NCBI GenBank assembly: GCA_001805125.1
Contig: MHEF01000121.1
Location: forward strand, 1,841-47,235
DNA: 45,395 bases
Direction: 5' to 3'
From: Nitrospirae bacterium RBG_13_39_12
GTDB taxonomy: Bacteria > Nitrospirota > Thermodesulfovibrionia > Thermodesulfovibrionales > SM23-35
In this document: positions 15,875-23,855 of the stretch, piece after piece
Layout: each line of letters starts with the position of its first letter
Position numbering within the stretch: the first letter of the stretch is position 1
Program-made: the position numbers and the translations under genes
The notes under the pieces: generated by a model
Seen by the model: the letters and a program-made list of their open reading frames with translations, nothing else
Database searches by the model: none
What the model was told of the DNA's origin: nothing

Positions 15875-17014
15875 TCATTTGAGCCTCTTCTGGAATCTCA
15901 AGGAACTTAAGAGGATCATAAACCCGCCCAAAACTGCAAGTGCCAACATCTGAGGCCAGAGTATATCCAATCCGATCCCTTTCAAAAAGACGCCTCGGAC
16001 GATGATCAAAAAGTATCGTAGGGGGTTTATATAGGTTATATATTGAATCCACTGCGGCATATTCTCTAATGGAAAGGCAAAACCAGATAGGATAAAGGCG
16101 GGCATCATGAACAAGAAGGTAGAGATCTGAGCTTGCTGCTGTGTTGAAGAGACGGTGGAAATGAAGAGGCCCACACCCACTGAACTCATTAAAAAGAGGA
16201 CATTGCCTAAAAAAAGGATGAGGGGATTTCCTCGAAGGGGGACTTCAAACCATAATACGCCAATGAGGGCAATCATAATCACATCCAGAAGACCGATCAA
16301 AGCAAAGGGAACCGTCTTCCCCAAGACCAGTTCCCAGGGACGAATGGGGGTGACCATGATCTGTTCGAGTGTTCCGATCTCCCTCTCCCTCACAATGGCC
16401 TGGGCCGTAAGGATGATGGGGAGGAGAAAGGCAATGGAAGCGATGACCCCTGGCACATAAAAGTATCGACTTTCGAAATTTGGATTGAACCAGGTCCGGT
16501 GTGCTAATTCTACTCCGGCCTCCTCGAAACCGATCATTCCTTCCTGGTTCAGCCTTTTTATAAAAGCCACCGTTGAATATTCTGAAAGAATGCGATTCAC
16601 ATAGCCCAGGGCGATCATTGCGGTATTCGACTCGGTTCCGTCGAGGAGAATCTGGACGTCGGCGGTCTCCCCTTTTTTTAGCTTTTTCGAAAACCCACTG
16701 GGGATCTCAATGCTCATGATGATATTCCCTTTTTTAATAAAGTCTTCAATTTCCTTTGGGGTCTGAGGAAAAGAAACGATATCAAAATATTTTGAACTTC
16801 CAAATCGAGCGATGAGGTCCCTCGAATCCACAGTCTGGTCAAGATCTCGAAAAGCGGTGTAGATATTCTTCACATCCAGATTTGCGGCATATCCGAAGAT
16901 GATCAACTGAAAAAGGGGAGGGATGACGAGGGTGATCCTTAACCGCTTATCTCTTAGAACCTGGATTAACTCTTTCACAAAGAGGTACCGAACTCGTTTA
17001 AACATAAAAAACAT
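15875..17014 (-). CDS. ABC-2 type permease (YbhR/YhhJ-like)
   Basis: A 379-residue ABC-2 exporter permease. An N-terminal helix (RITLVIPPLFQLIIFGYAAN) is followed by a large extracytoplasmic domain (about residues 50-170, with VDVQILLDGTESNTAMIALGYV). Five further helices and the amphipathic EREIGTLEQIMVTPIRPWEL coupling segment complete the domain order of the YbhR/YbhS class. The ATG at 17014 lacks a clear ribosome binding site; a second ATG three codons later is equally possible. With the neighbouring permease, two ATPases and an HlyD adaptor it forms an efflux system of the YbhFSR or YhiI-RbbA-YhhJ type, probably exporting drugs, cations or envelope components. Confidence 0.92.
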   Translation of the reverse strand: MFFMFKRVRYLFVKELIQVLRDKRLRITLVIPPLFQLIIFGYAANLDVKNIYTAFRDLDQTVDSRDLIARFGSSKYFDIVSFPQTPKEIEDFIKKGNIIMSIEIPSGFSKKLKKGETADVQILLDGTESNTAMIALGYVNRILSEYSTVAFIKRLNQEGMIGFEEAGVELAHRTWFNPNFESRYFYVPGVIASIAFLLPIILTAQAIVREREIGTLEQIMVTPIRPWELVLGKTVPFALIGLLDVIMIALIGVLWFEVPLRGNPLILFLGNVLFLMSSVGVGLFISTVSSTQQQAQISTFLFMMPAFILSGFAFPLENMPQWIQYITYINPLRYFLIIVRGVFLKGIGLDILWPQMLALAVLGGFMILLSSLRFQKRLK

Positions 17015-17113
17015 GTTGGAATATTGGAAGAATGGAATGATGGAAAAAGAATTTTTTAAATCTTTCTATCCTTAGTTTTCCACTATTCCAATACTCCATT
17101 ATTCCATCCTTCC
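17015..17113. repeat. Themed inverted repeat built of GGAATATTGGAA-like units
   Basis: The left arm carries TTGGAATATTGGAAGAATGG and the right arm the inverse theme CCACTATTCCAATACTCC. The repeated word is roughly TGGAATA(A/T)TGGA. It occupies the whole gap between two ABC-2 permease genes. Transcribed from the upstream promoter it would form a long weak stem just before the next start codon. Confidence 0.65.
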
Positions 17114-17121
17114 TTATATTT

Positions 17122-18255
17122 TTATCGTAATTCCTTTTTAAAACTCTTGGTTGCTACCCAGAGCCCTGCGATTGCCATTCCAATCAATATCAGGGTCTCT
17201 TTCCAAAGAAAGGAGATATCCGCTCCCTTCAGAAAGATCTCCTTCAGAATCGTTACGTAATATCGGGGGGCAATCCCATAGGTGATGATCTGGAGCCATA
17301 AAGGCATATTGGCAATGACAAAGGTAAACCCTGATAAAAGAAACGTGGGAAGGAACCCGATGATCATGGCCATCTGATTAGCCAGAAGTTGTGTCCTTGT
17401 TACCGTGGAGATGGTCAAACCGAGAGCCAAGGCCACGAGGAGATAGATGCAAGAGAGGAGGAAAAGGAGTGTGATGCTTCCCCTCAATGGAACCTGAAAG
17501 ACCCATTTTGCCATCCAAACAGCAAGAAAAAGATCCAAAAGGCCTAAAAAAAAGTATGGAAATAATTTCCCGATGATTAATTCCCCCTTTTGAACCGGAG
17601 TTGAGATGAGGAGCTCCATCGTTCCCTTCTCCCATTCCCGAACAATGACCTGCCCGGTGAGGAGCACTCCGATGATCGACATGATCACAGCCACCAATCC
17701 CGGGATGAAATAATTCTTCGATTCCAGTTCTTCATTGAACCAGATCCTCGTCCGACCCTCCACAGGCGGATTCGGCCTTTCCTTTCCCATCCGTTCTATT
17801 TTTAAGAAGGTCTTTTCTTGTGTGTATTGACGGGCGATGGCCTGGACATAATTGAGGATGATATTCGCTGTATTGGAATCACTCCCATCTAATAATACTT
17901 GAACAATGGCCTTCCTCCCAGCCTTCACCTTCTTTGAGAAATCCCATGGAAGGACCAATCCCATCTTGACTGTTCCCTCGTCAATGAGTCTCTTCATCTC
18001 TTTTTCATCTTGAACAAAAATGTGAAGGGAGAAATAGGGAGAACCACTGAACCGATGGGTGAAAGATAGGCTTTCTTGGGTTCCGTCATGGTCCAAAACG
18101 GCCATCGGTACTTTTTTCACATCGAGGGTCACTGCATAACCAAATAGAAGCATCAGGAGCGCTGGCATGAGAATCACCAATGCCAAGCTTCTTGGATCCC
18201 GATAGATGTGGATAAATTCTTTTCTTGCAATGGCCCAGGTGCGAGAAGGATTCAT
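17122..18255 (-). CDS. ABC-2 type permease (YbhS-like)
   Basis: A 377-residue ABC-2 permease paralogous to the preceding one. It shows SRTWAIARKEFIHIYRDPRS, the first helix, a large periplasmic loop with VQVLLDGSDSNTANIILNYV, and the coupling helix EWEKGTMELLISTPVQKGEL, followed by five helices. The start was set to ATG 18255, giving an ATGA overlap with the ATPase stop and GAGGAG just upstream; the in-frame extension to 18315 runs into the ATPase. The two permeases probably form a heterodimer. Confidence 0.92.
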   Translation of the reverse strand: MNPSRTWAIARKEFIHIYRDPRSLALVILMPALLMLLFGYAVTLDVKKVPMAVLDHDGTQESLSFTHRFSGSPYFSLHIFVQDEKEMKRLIDEGTVKMGLVLPWDFSKKVKAGRKAIVQVLLDGSDSNTANIILNYVQAIARQYTQEKTFLKIERMGKERPNPPVEGRTRIWFNEELESKNYFIPGLVAVIMSIIGVLLTGQVIVREWEKGTMELLISTPVQKGELIIGKLFPYFFLGLLDLFLAVWMAKWVFQVPLRGSITLLFLLSCIYLLVALALGLTISTVTRTQLLANQMAMIIGFLPTFLLSGFTFVIANMPLWLQIITYGIAPRYYVTILKEIFLKGADISFLWKETLILIGMAIAGLWVATKSFKKELR

Positions 18256-19193
18256 CTCTCCTCCTCTCTTCCGATCAATGAAACAAAGACATCTTCCAAG
18301 GAAGGCCTGATCCATTCTATTCTTTTCAGGACAATCCCATGAGTCTGAAATAAAGCCTCGATGGCCTGTTCTGAATCAACCCCTTCTTTCCCGATCACAT
18401 GGAGGCCATTTCCAAACACTGCCGATTCTAAGATCCAGGGCTCCTTCTTCAGAAGATCAAGAGCCGGGATGAGTGGATCGCATTCCACTTCCATGACTCC
18501 TCGTGTAAGGGTCTTTAATTTCAAATCGGTCGGGGTTCCGAGGGCGATGATCTTCCCCTGATAGATCAATGCCAATCGATCGCAATATTCAGCTTCATCC
18601 ATATAGTGGGTTGTGACAAAGGTCGTTACACCCCTTTCTGCCATCTGCTGGATCAAACTCCAGAAATTTCTTCGTGAGATCGGATCCACTCCGGAGGTAG
18701 GTTCGTCTAAAAAGAGAATAGAGGGATGATGGAGGATGGCGCAGCCTAATGCCAGACGCTGCTTCCAGCCGACAGCCAGTGTCCGGGTGATCCGATCCCG
18801 GAGTTCTTTTAGCCCGGCCATCTCCAACACCTGCCCCTCCCTTTCTCTTTGGAGGGATCCGGAAAGACCGTAAATCCCTCCGAAAAAGTGAAGGTTTTCC
18901 ATTACGGTCAGGTCTTCATAAAGGGAGAATTTTTGAGACATATAGCCGATCACCTGCTTAATCTTCTCCGGTTCTTCTACGATATCAATTCCTGCGACTC
19001 TACCTTTCCCAGAAGTGGGCATTAAAAGTCCGCAGAGCATTCGGATGGTAGTGGACTTTCCAGCTCCATTGGGTCCTAGAAATCCAAAGATTTCTCCCTT
19101 CGCCACCTGGAAATGGATGTGATCAACTGCAACAAAAGTCCCAAATGTTTTGACGAGGTCTTCAACCTCAACCGCAAGAGTTGGCATAGTCAT
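18252..19193 (-). CDS. ABC transporter ATPase (YbhF-like, divergent signature)
   Basis: A 313-residue ABC ATPase with Walker A GPNGAGKSTT, Q-loop YMSQKFSLYEDL, Walker B ILFLDEPTSGVDP and H-loop TTHYMDEAEY. The signature is LAVGWKQRL rather than LSGGxxQ, a variation known from the first half of YbhF/RbbA-type double ATPases. Here the two halves are separate genes. The C-terminal 80 residues form the DrrA-type regulatory tail ending FVSLIGREEER. It couples ATP hydrolysis to the ABC-2 permeases. Confidence 0.93.
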   Translation of the reverse strand: MTMPTLAVEVEDLVKTFGTFVAVDHIHFQVAKGEIFGFLGPNGAGKSTTIRMLCGLLMPTSGKGRVAGIDIVEEPEKIKQVIGYMSQKFSLYEDLTVMENLHFFGGIYGLSGSLQREREGQVLEMAGLKELRDRITRTLAVGWKQRLALGCAILHHPSILFLDEPTSGVDPISRRNFWSLIQQMAERGVTTFVTTHYMDEAEYCDRLALIYQGKIIALGTPTDLKLKTLTRGVMEVECDPLIPALDLLKKEPWILESAVFGNGLHVIGKEGVDSEQAIEALFQTHGIVLKRIEWIRPSLEDVFVSLIGREEER

Positions 19194-19194
19194 A

Positions 19195-19287
19195 AGTTAT
19201 GAGTTTGGAGTTATGAATTATGAGTTATGAATTATGAGTTGAGAGTTGTGAATCTTTAACTCTTAATTCTTCATTTATAACTCTTAA
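19195..19287. repeat. Themed inverted repeat built of GAGTTATGAATT-like units
   Basis: The left arm is a run of GAGTTATGAATTATGAGTTA variants and the right arm of AACTCTTAATTCTTCATTTA variants, so the arms are inverted copies of one another. It spans the entire gap between the two ATPase genes and ends at the start codon of the second one, whose ATGACT resembles another repeat unit. Confidence 0.7.
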
Positions 19288-20211
19288 TTATTTTTTCCTC
19301 CCTTGGACCATGGAGACAAAGGCGTCCTCAAGTGTGGGTCTGACCGCTATCAAACCCAATACCTCCATCCCCTGCGCCTTTAAAACTTCTCGAATGATCC
19401 TTTCTCCTTCCTGAGGATCATCCACCAAGACATGAATTTTATCCCCTGACAAGACAAGGCTACGGAAAGATCCGATCCCTTCTAACATCTTTATACCTTT
19501 CTGATAATCCTCCAAACGCAGTTCCAACACTGCCCCTTCCATCTGAGCTTTTACAGCCGAGGGCCTATCAGCGATCAATAACTTCCCTTGGTAGATCAAA
19601 CCTATGCGACTGCATCGCTCTGCCTCATCCATGTAGGAGGTTGAAAAAAGAATGGTCACCCCCTCTTTTAACAAGTCATAGAGGATGACCCAGAAATCCC
19701 TTCGAGAGAGGGGATCGACTCCGGTGGTCGGTTCATCTAAAAAGAGGAGTTGGGGGGTATGAATCAACGCACAGATCAACCCTAACTTCTGTTTCATTCC
19801 ACCGGAAAGATCCTGAGCTTTTCGTCTCCCAAAAGGTTCAAGGTTGGCAAATCGAAGCAGCCTTTCTATCCTCTCCTTCCTCCTCTGCTTCGATACCTGA
19901 AAAAGGTCCGCGTAGAAATGAATGTTTTCGAGGACAGTCAGATCTCCATAGAGCCCAAACCGTTGGGGAAGATAACCTACCTTTTCCTTTAGAAGTTCTG
20001 CCTCTTTTCGGATATCAAAACCAGCCACCCTCGCCTCTCCTCCATCAGGAGGGAGAATTCCGCATAACATCCGGAGGGTGGTCGTCTTGCCGGAAGCATC
20101 TGGACCTACAAGGCCAAAGATCTCTCCGGTCTTCACCTCCAAATTCAATTGGCTGACAGCGACTAACGATCCAAAGGTCTTGGTCAGATTATTCGTTTGA
20201 ATGGATAACAT
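19288..20211 (-). CDS. ABC transporter ATPase (YbhF-like, canonical signature)
   Basis: A 307-residue ABC ATPase with Walker A GPDASGKTTT, signature LSGGMKQKLGL, Walker B LLFLDEPTTGVDP and STSYMDEAER in the H-loop position, where serine-tyrosine replaces the usual histidine. The missing H-loop histidine means this site may be catalytically weak while the partner site keeps TTHY. The ATG at 20211 shares one base with the stop of the HlyD gene (TAATG). It corresponds to the second half of YbhF-type fused ATPases. Confidence 0.93.
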   Translation of the reverse strand: MLSIQTNNLTKTFGSLVAVSQLNLEVKTGEIFGLVGPDASGKTTTLRMLCGILPPDGGEARVAGFDIRKEAELLKEKVGYLPQRFGLYGDLTVLENIHFYADLFQVSKQRRKERIERLLRFANLEPFGRRKAQDLSGGMKQKLGLICALIHTPQLLFLDEPTTGVDPLSRRDFWVILYDLLKEGVTILFSTSYMDEAERCSRIGLIYQGKLLIADRPSAVKAQMEGAVLELRLEDYQKGIKMLEGIGSFRSLVLSGDKIHVLVDDPQEGERIIREVLKAQGMEVLGLIAVRPTLEDAFVSMVQGRKK

Positions 20212-21215
20212 TAGGGTTTGCTGGGTGCAGATGACATTGTGAAAATCCTTCCATCGGCTGGCATCCCGGGCTTCAGTTCCCGATCCAGATTTGGAATGTC
20301 AACTTTGATCCGGTAAACTAAGGTGACTCTCTCTTTTTCTGTCTGAATCTGCTTGGGTGTGAATTCAGCTTGAGACGAAATGAATGATATTCTCCCTTGG
20401 TACGCTTTTTGAGGCCGGAGGTCCGTCGTCACCATCACTTCCTGCCCCCACTTCACCCGACTGAGATCGGTCTCTGGGATATAGGCTTTCAACCAAACAT
20501 TTTCAATATCAGCCAGGGTAAGGATCGATCTTCCCGGATTGATGACTTCGCCGATTTCACCAGATTTAACCAAAACAACTCCAGAGATAGGGGAATGAAG
20601 AACCGTATAACTGAGCTGAGTCTCCGCCAGTCTCAGAGAAGCCCTGGCCTGTTCCACCTGGGCTCTGGCATCCTCGATATCCTCTTTTCTCGGCCCCTCC
20701 TTTACCAGATTGTAATTTTCAGTTGCCTTCTGTAAGACAGCCTTTGCGATCTTATATCCTGTCTCCGAATTATCTAAAATTTCTTTAGGAATCACATGCC
20801 TACCAAAGAGGGCCTTCGTTCGTTCATATTGAACTTTTTTATTCTCGAAATCGAATTGGGCCTGATGGAGGCTGGCCTCCGCTTCCCTCACCTCCTCCGG
20901 CCTTGAGCCTGCTAACAATTTTTCTAAACGAGCCTGGGCTGACCTTAATGTAGCTCTTGTGACTTCGAGACGTTGGCGGAGGTCCTCATCATCCAATTTT
21001 GCAATCACCTTTCCTTTTTCGACCCAATCCCCTTCCTGAACAGAGAGGCTGACAATCCGTCCGACAATCTTGAATCCAACGTCAACTTCTGTCGTTTCGA
21101 TATTTCCTGAGACCTTGATAAAAACATCCCCTCCCCCTTTATCTCGGGTGAATAAATAATATACAAGACCGGCAATGCCAACAACCACCAAAATACCAAT
21201 CCACCAACGTTTCAT
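20211..21215 (-). CDS. HlyD/RND-type periplasmic adaptor (YbhG-like)
   Basis: A 334-residue membrane-fusion protein. A single N-terminal helix (RWWIGILVVVGIAGLVYYLF) anchors it. The lipoyl half-motifs GRIVSLSVQEGDWVEKGKVI and TVLHSPISGVVLVKSGEIGE flank a long alpha-helical hairpin (about residues 85-190, rich in A/E/R/Q). A beta-barrel domain follows. The start is ATG 21215, six bases after AGAGG. A TTG 27 bases further upstream would lie at the predicted transcription start and is rejected. It is the first gene of the efflux operon and should connect the ABC-2 permeases to an outer-membrane channel; no TolC-like gene is in the window. Confidence 0.93.
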   Translation of the reverse strand: MKRWWIGILVVVGIAGLVYYLFTRDKGGGDVFIKVSGNIETTEVDVGFKIVGRIVSLSVQEGDWVEKGKVIAKLDDEDLRQRLEVTRATLRSAQARLEKLLAGSRPEEVREAEASLHQAQFDFENKKVQYERTKALFGRHVIPKEILDNSETGYKIAKAVLQKATENYNLVKEGPRKEDIEDARAQVEQARASLRLAETQLSYTVLHSPISGVVLVKSGEIGEVINPGRSILTLADIENVWLKAYIPETDLSRVKWGQEVMVTTDLRPQKAYQGRISFISSQAEFTPKQIQTEKERVTLVYRIKVDIPNLDRELKPGMPADGRIFTMSSAPSKP

Positions 21216-21247
21216 CTTGAACCTCTTCCAACGTTTAGGCAAAACCC

Positions 21248-21276
21248 ATTATAAATTTCATTTCTACCCCTGTCAA
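21248..21276 (-). promoter_or_regulatory. Perfect-consensus sigma70 promoter for the efflux operon
   Basis: Read on the minus strand, TTGACA (21276-21271) and TATAAT (21253-21248) are separated by exactly 17 bases, a full-consensus promoter. Transcription would start near 21241, leaving a short leader of about 26 bases to the HlyD start at 21215. It lies back to back with the rel promoter. Confidence 0.85.
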
Positions 21277-21311
21277 AACTTTTGTCATCGACAAGGAGGA
21301 CCCCCTCCCCC

Positions 21312-21340
21312 TTGAATTTTCCAATAGTTATAGGTATCAT
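21312..21340 (+). promoter_or_regulatory. Candidate sigma70 promoter for rel
   Basis: TTGAAT (21312-21317) and TATCAT (21335-21340) are separated by 17 bases, matching four and five of six consensus positions. The implied transcription start is close to 21347, only about three bases before the rel ATG, so a transcript from here would be nearly leaderless. A promoter further upstream is an alternative. Confidence 0.4.
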
Positions 21341-21349
21341 GGAATTAAG

Positions 21350-23521
21350 ATGTTGAGATTCAATGATATTTTAGATCGACTGGCTTCCTACAATCCTAAC
21401 GCCGACATGGACCTTTTAAGAAAGGCTTATGTCTTCTCTGCCAAAGTCCATTTGAGGCAGACTCGTCTTTCTGGAGAACCTTATCTTATTCATCCCCTCG
21501 AGGTGGCTGGAATTTTGACTCAACTCAAACTCGATGTCGCCAGTCTTGCCACTGGACTTCTTCACGATACTGTAGAGGATACTTTAACCACCCTCGAAGA
21601 GATCAGCGAAAACTTTGGGAAAGAAATTGCTCAACTGGTGGACGGTTTGACCAAGATCAGCCAGATCTCTCTTCGATCCTCTGAAGAAGACCAAGCAGAG
21701 AATTTCCGGAAGATGATTTTAGCCATGGTGAAGGACATCCGGGTCATTTTGATTAAATTAGCTGATCGCCTCCATAACATGCGAACCCTTAAGTACCACA
21801 CACCTGAAAAACAGGGCGAGATCGCTCAAGAAACCCTTGATATCTATGCTCCTTTAGCCAACCGGCTCGGCATTGACTGGATCAAAACAGAATTAGAAGA
21901 CCTTGCCTTTCAATACCTCCATCCTGATATCTATGAAGAAATCCAACGCAAGATCGCCAAGAAGGAGAAGGAAAGATCTCGTTATATCGACGAAGTGAAA
22001 CGAACCTTTATGAAGAAACTTTACGAAAATCATATCGAGGGTGAGGTCACCGGTCGATTAAAGCAGATCTATAGTATCTATTTGAAAATGAAAGACCAGC
22101 ATATCGATTTTAATCAGGTCTACGACATCACCGCCTTTCGAGTCATCGTCAATACCATTAAAGAATGTTACGACGTACTTGGGATCATCCATTCCCTCTG
22201 GAAACCCATTCCAGGAAAATTCAAAGATTATATTGGGCTTTCGAAAGAGAATATGTATCAATCCCTTCATACCGCTGTCATTGGACCTTATGGCGAGCGG
22301 ATTGAGATCCAGATTCGGACTCATGAGATGCATAAGATTGCAGAAGAGGGGATCGCTGCCCATTGGAAATACAAAGAGGGAAAGGCATTTAATGAAGCGG
22401 ATGACAAGCGTTTTACTTGGCTTCGACAACTATTAGAATGGCAGCGAGATTTAAAGGATGACGCAGAATTTATTGAGAGTGTAAAAGTGGACCTCTTCCC
22501 CCTTGAAGTCTACATCTTCACCCCGAAAGGAGAAGTTAAGGAATTTCCTGTCGGAGCCACCCCTATCGATTTCGCTTTCAGCATCCACTCCGATATCGGA
22601 AATCATTGTGTAGGAGCAAAAGTAAATGGAAAGATCGTTCCTCTGAAATATGAATTTCGAAGCGGGGATACTGTTGAGATTCTCACTTCCCCAAACCAAA
22701 AACCCAGCAAAGATTGGCTTAAATTTGTCAAGACCCCACGGGCCAAAACAAAAATTCGTCAATGGTTTAAAACAGAGGAGAGGGAAAAATCGATCGCCCT
22801 TGGTAAAGAGATCTTGGAGAAGGAGCTTCGGAAATACAATCTCCAACAAACCAAATTGATCAAGGCAGGAGAGTTGGCCAAAGTGGCTGCCGAATTCAGT
22901 TTCCAAGGAGTGGATGATCTCATTGCTGCTGTCGGTTATGGAAAACTGACTGTCAACCAGATCCTTGGAAAGATCCTCCCTCAGGAAAGGCTGGAACAGA
23001 AAGAGGAACAAGAAGAAGGCCGTTTAAAATCCCTCATCCAAAAGATCACCCGCAGCAGTCCCAAAGACGCCCTCCTCATCAAAGGAATTGACAATGTAAT
23101 GGTTCGTTACGCAGGGTGCTGCAACCCTGTGCCCGGAGATAAGGTGGTAGGGTTCATCACAAGAGGAAGGGGAGTAACGATTCATACTGTCGATTGCCAG
23201 AATGTGATAGACGATGATCCCAACCGGAAGGTGGAAGTAGAATGGGATTCCACAAAAGAATACAGCTACCCCGTACGACTCCGTATCTATTCTGAAGATA
23301 AAAAAGGGTTATTGGCCGAGATTAGCAGTTCGATCTCCTCCAATGAAGCTAACATCACAAATGCAAGGGTTGATACAACGGATGATAAAAAGGCAATCAG
23401 TATTTTTGAGCTGGAGATTCGAGATCTGAACCATCTCAAGAAGGTGATCAAAGGTCTCGAAAGGATCAAAGGGATTCATCGAGTGGAAAGAATGAGAGTT
23501 GAAACACAGGCCGAATCCTAA
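21350..23521 (+). CDS. rel: Bifunctional (p)ppGpp synthetase/hydrolase Rel
   Basis: A 723-residue long RSH protein with the complete domain order. The HD hydrolase (about residues 25-200) has YLIHPLEVAGILTQLKLDVA and the metal residues LLHDTVEDT. The synthetase domain (230-350) has MKDQHIDFNQVYDITAFRVI and KFKDYIGLSKENMYQSLHTA. The TGS domain (about 385-450) has VYIFTPKGEVKEFPVGATPI. A helical region follows, then the conserved-cysteine segment RYAGCCNPVPGDKVVGFITR and a C-terminal ACT domain (about 645-720). Both active sites look intact, so it should make and degrade the stringent-response alarmone. The start MLRFNDILDRLASYNPNADM matches family N-termini exactly. It is transcribed away from the efflux operon and faces rpmB. 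Confidence 0.97.
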   Translation: MLRFNDILDRLASYNPNADMDLLRKAYVFSAKVHLRQTRLSGEPYLIHPLEVAGILTQLKLDVASLATGLLHDTVEDTLTTLEEISENFGKEIAQLVDGLTKISQISLRSSEEDQAENFRKMILAMVKDIRVILIKLADRLHNMRTLKYHTPEKQGEIAQETLDIYAPLANRLGIDWIKTELEDLAFQYLHPDIYEEIQRKIAKKEKERSRYIDEVKRTFMKKLYENHIEGEVTGRLKQIYSIYLKMKDQHIDFNQVYDITAFRVIVNTIKECYDVLGIIHSLWKPIPGKFKDYIGLSKENMYQSLHTAVIGPYGERIEIQIRTHEMHKIAEEGIAAHWKYKEGKAFNEADDKRFTWLRQLLEWQRDLKDDAEFIESVKVDLFPLEVYIFTPKGEVKEFPVGATPIDFAFSIHSDIGNHCVGAKVNGKIVPLKYEFRSGDTVEILTSPNQKPSKDWLKFVKTPRAKTKIRQWFKTEEREKSIALGKEILEKELRKYNLQQTKLIKAGELAKVAAEFSFQGVDDLIAAVGYGKLTVNQILGKILPQERLEQKEEQEEGRLKSLIQKITRSSPKDALLIKGIDNVMVRYAGCCNPVPGDKVVGFITRGRGVTIHTVDCQNVIDDDPNRKVEVEWDSTKEYSYPVRLRIYSEDKKGLLAEISSSISSNEANITNARVDTTDDKKAISIFELEIRDLNHLKKVIKGLERIKGIHRVERMRVETQAES

Positions 23522-23568
23522 CGACTCAGAAGGCGCAAAGCGCAAACGGTTTTAACACTATGCTCTAT

Positions 23569-23589
23569 GCCTGCTTGCAGTAGGCAGGC
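23569..23589. terminator. Hairpin between convergent rel and rpmB
   Basis: GCCTGC (23569-23574) and GCAGGC (23584-23589) form a six-pair stem. The flanks carry a ten-base direct repeat TGCTCTATGC at 23561-23570 and 23594-23603. It lies in the 84-base gap between two converging genes, where a bidirectional terminator is expected, but no long T-run follows, so terminator function is only probable. A related CCTGCC...GGCAGG hairpin occurs at 32444-32463. Confidence 0.4.
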
Positions 23590-23605
23590 ACTTTGCTCTA
23601 TGCTT

Positions 23606-23797
23606 TTATGCGGCCTTGGTAATCAACCCTGAGCGAAGGCATCGGGAACAGATCTTCATCCGAATCGTCCTTCCCTCTTTGATCGCCTTCACCTTATGGA
23701 GGTTGGGATACCAGACTTTCCGAGTCTTGTTGTTGGCATGGCTCACATTGTGGCCAAAGACCGGCCCTTTTCCACAAATCTCACATACCTTTGCCAT
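23606..23797 (-). CDS. rpmB: 50S ribosomal protein L28
   Basis: A 63-residue protein with the bacterial L28 pattern AKVCEICGKGPVFGHNVSHA then NNKTRKVWYPNLHKVKA and a C-terminal MKICSRCLRSGLI. Both CxxC pairs are present, so this is the zinc-binding (C+) form of L28. The ATG at 23797 is preceded by TGAGGTTCTGAG. It converges with rel. A weak TTGAAA -35 candidate is at 23853-23848 on the minus strand, but no good -10 box follows. Confidence 0.97.
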   Translation of the reverse strand: MAKVCEICGKGPVFGHNVSHANNKTRKVWYPNLHKVKAIKEGRTIRMKICSRCLRSGLITKAA

Positions 23798-23855
23798 CTC
23801 AGAACCTCAAAATAATTTTTAATTTAATTAACATAATTCTAATTAAATTTCAACA

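Noticed and set aside
15011..19287. CRISPR arrays or IS ends in the repetitive spacers
   Set aside because: Units are degenerate 7-12 base words without constant repeats and unique spacers, there are no cas genes, and the theme differs in each gap.
21216..21242. A TTG start for the HlyD-like protein at 21242
   Set aside because: It coincides with the predicted transcription start of the consensus promoter, while ATG 21215 has AGAGG at ideal spacing.
22451..23011. A 186-codon minus-strand frame inside rel
   Set aside because: The overlapping rel protein has complete, conserved domains through this region and the antisense product shows no family features.
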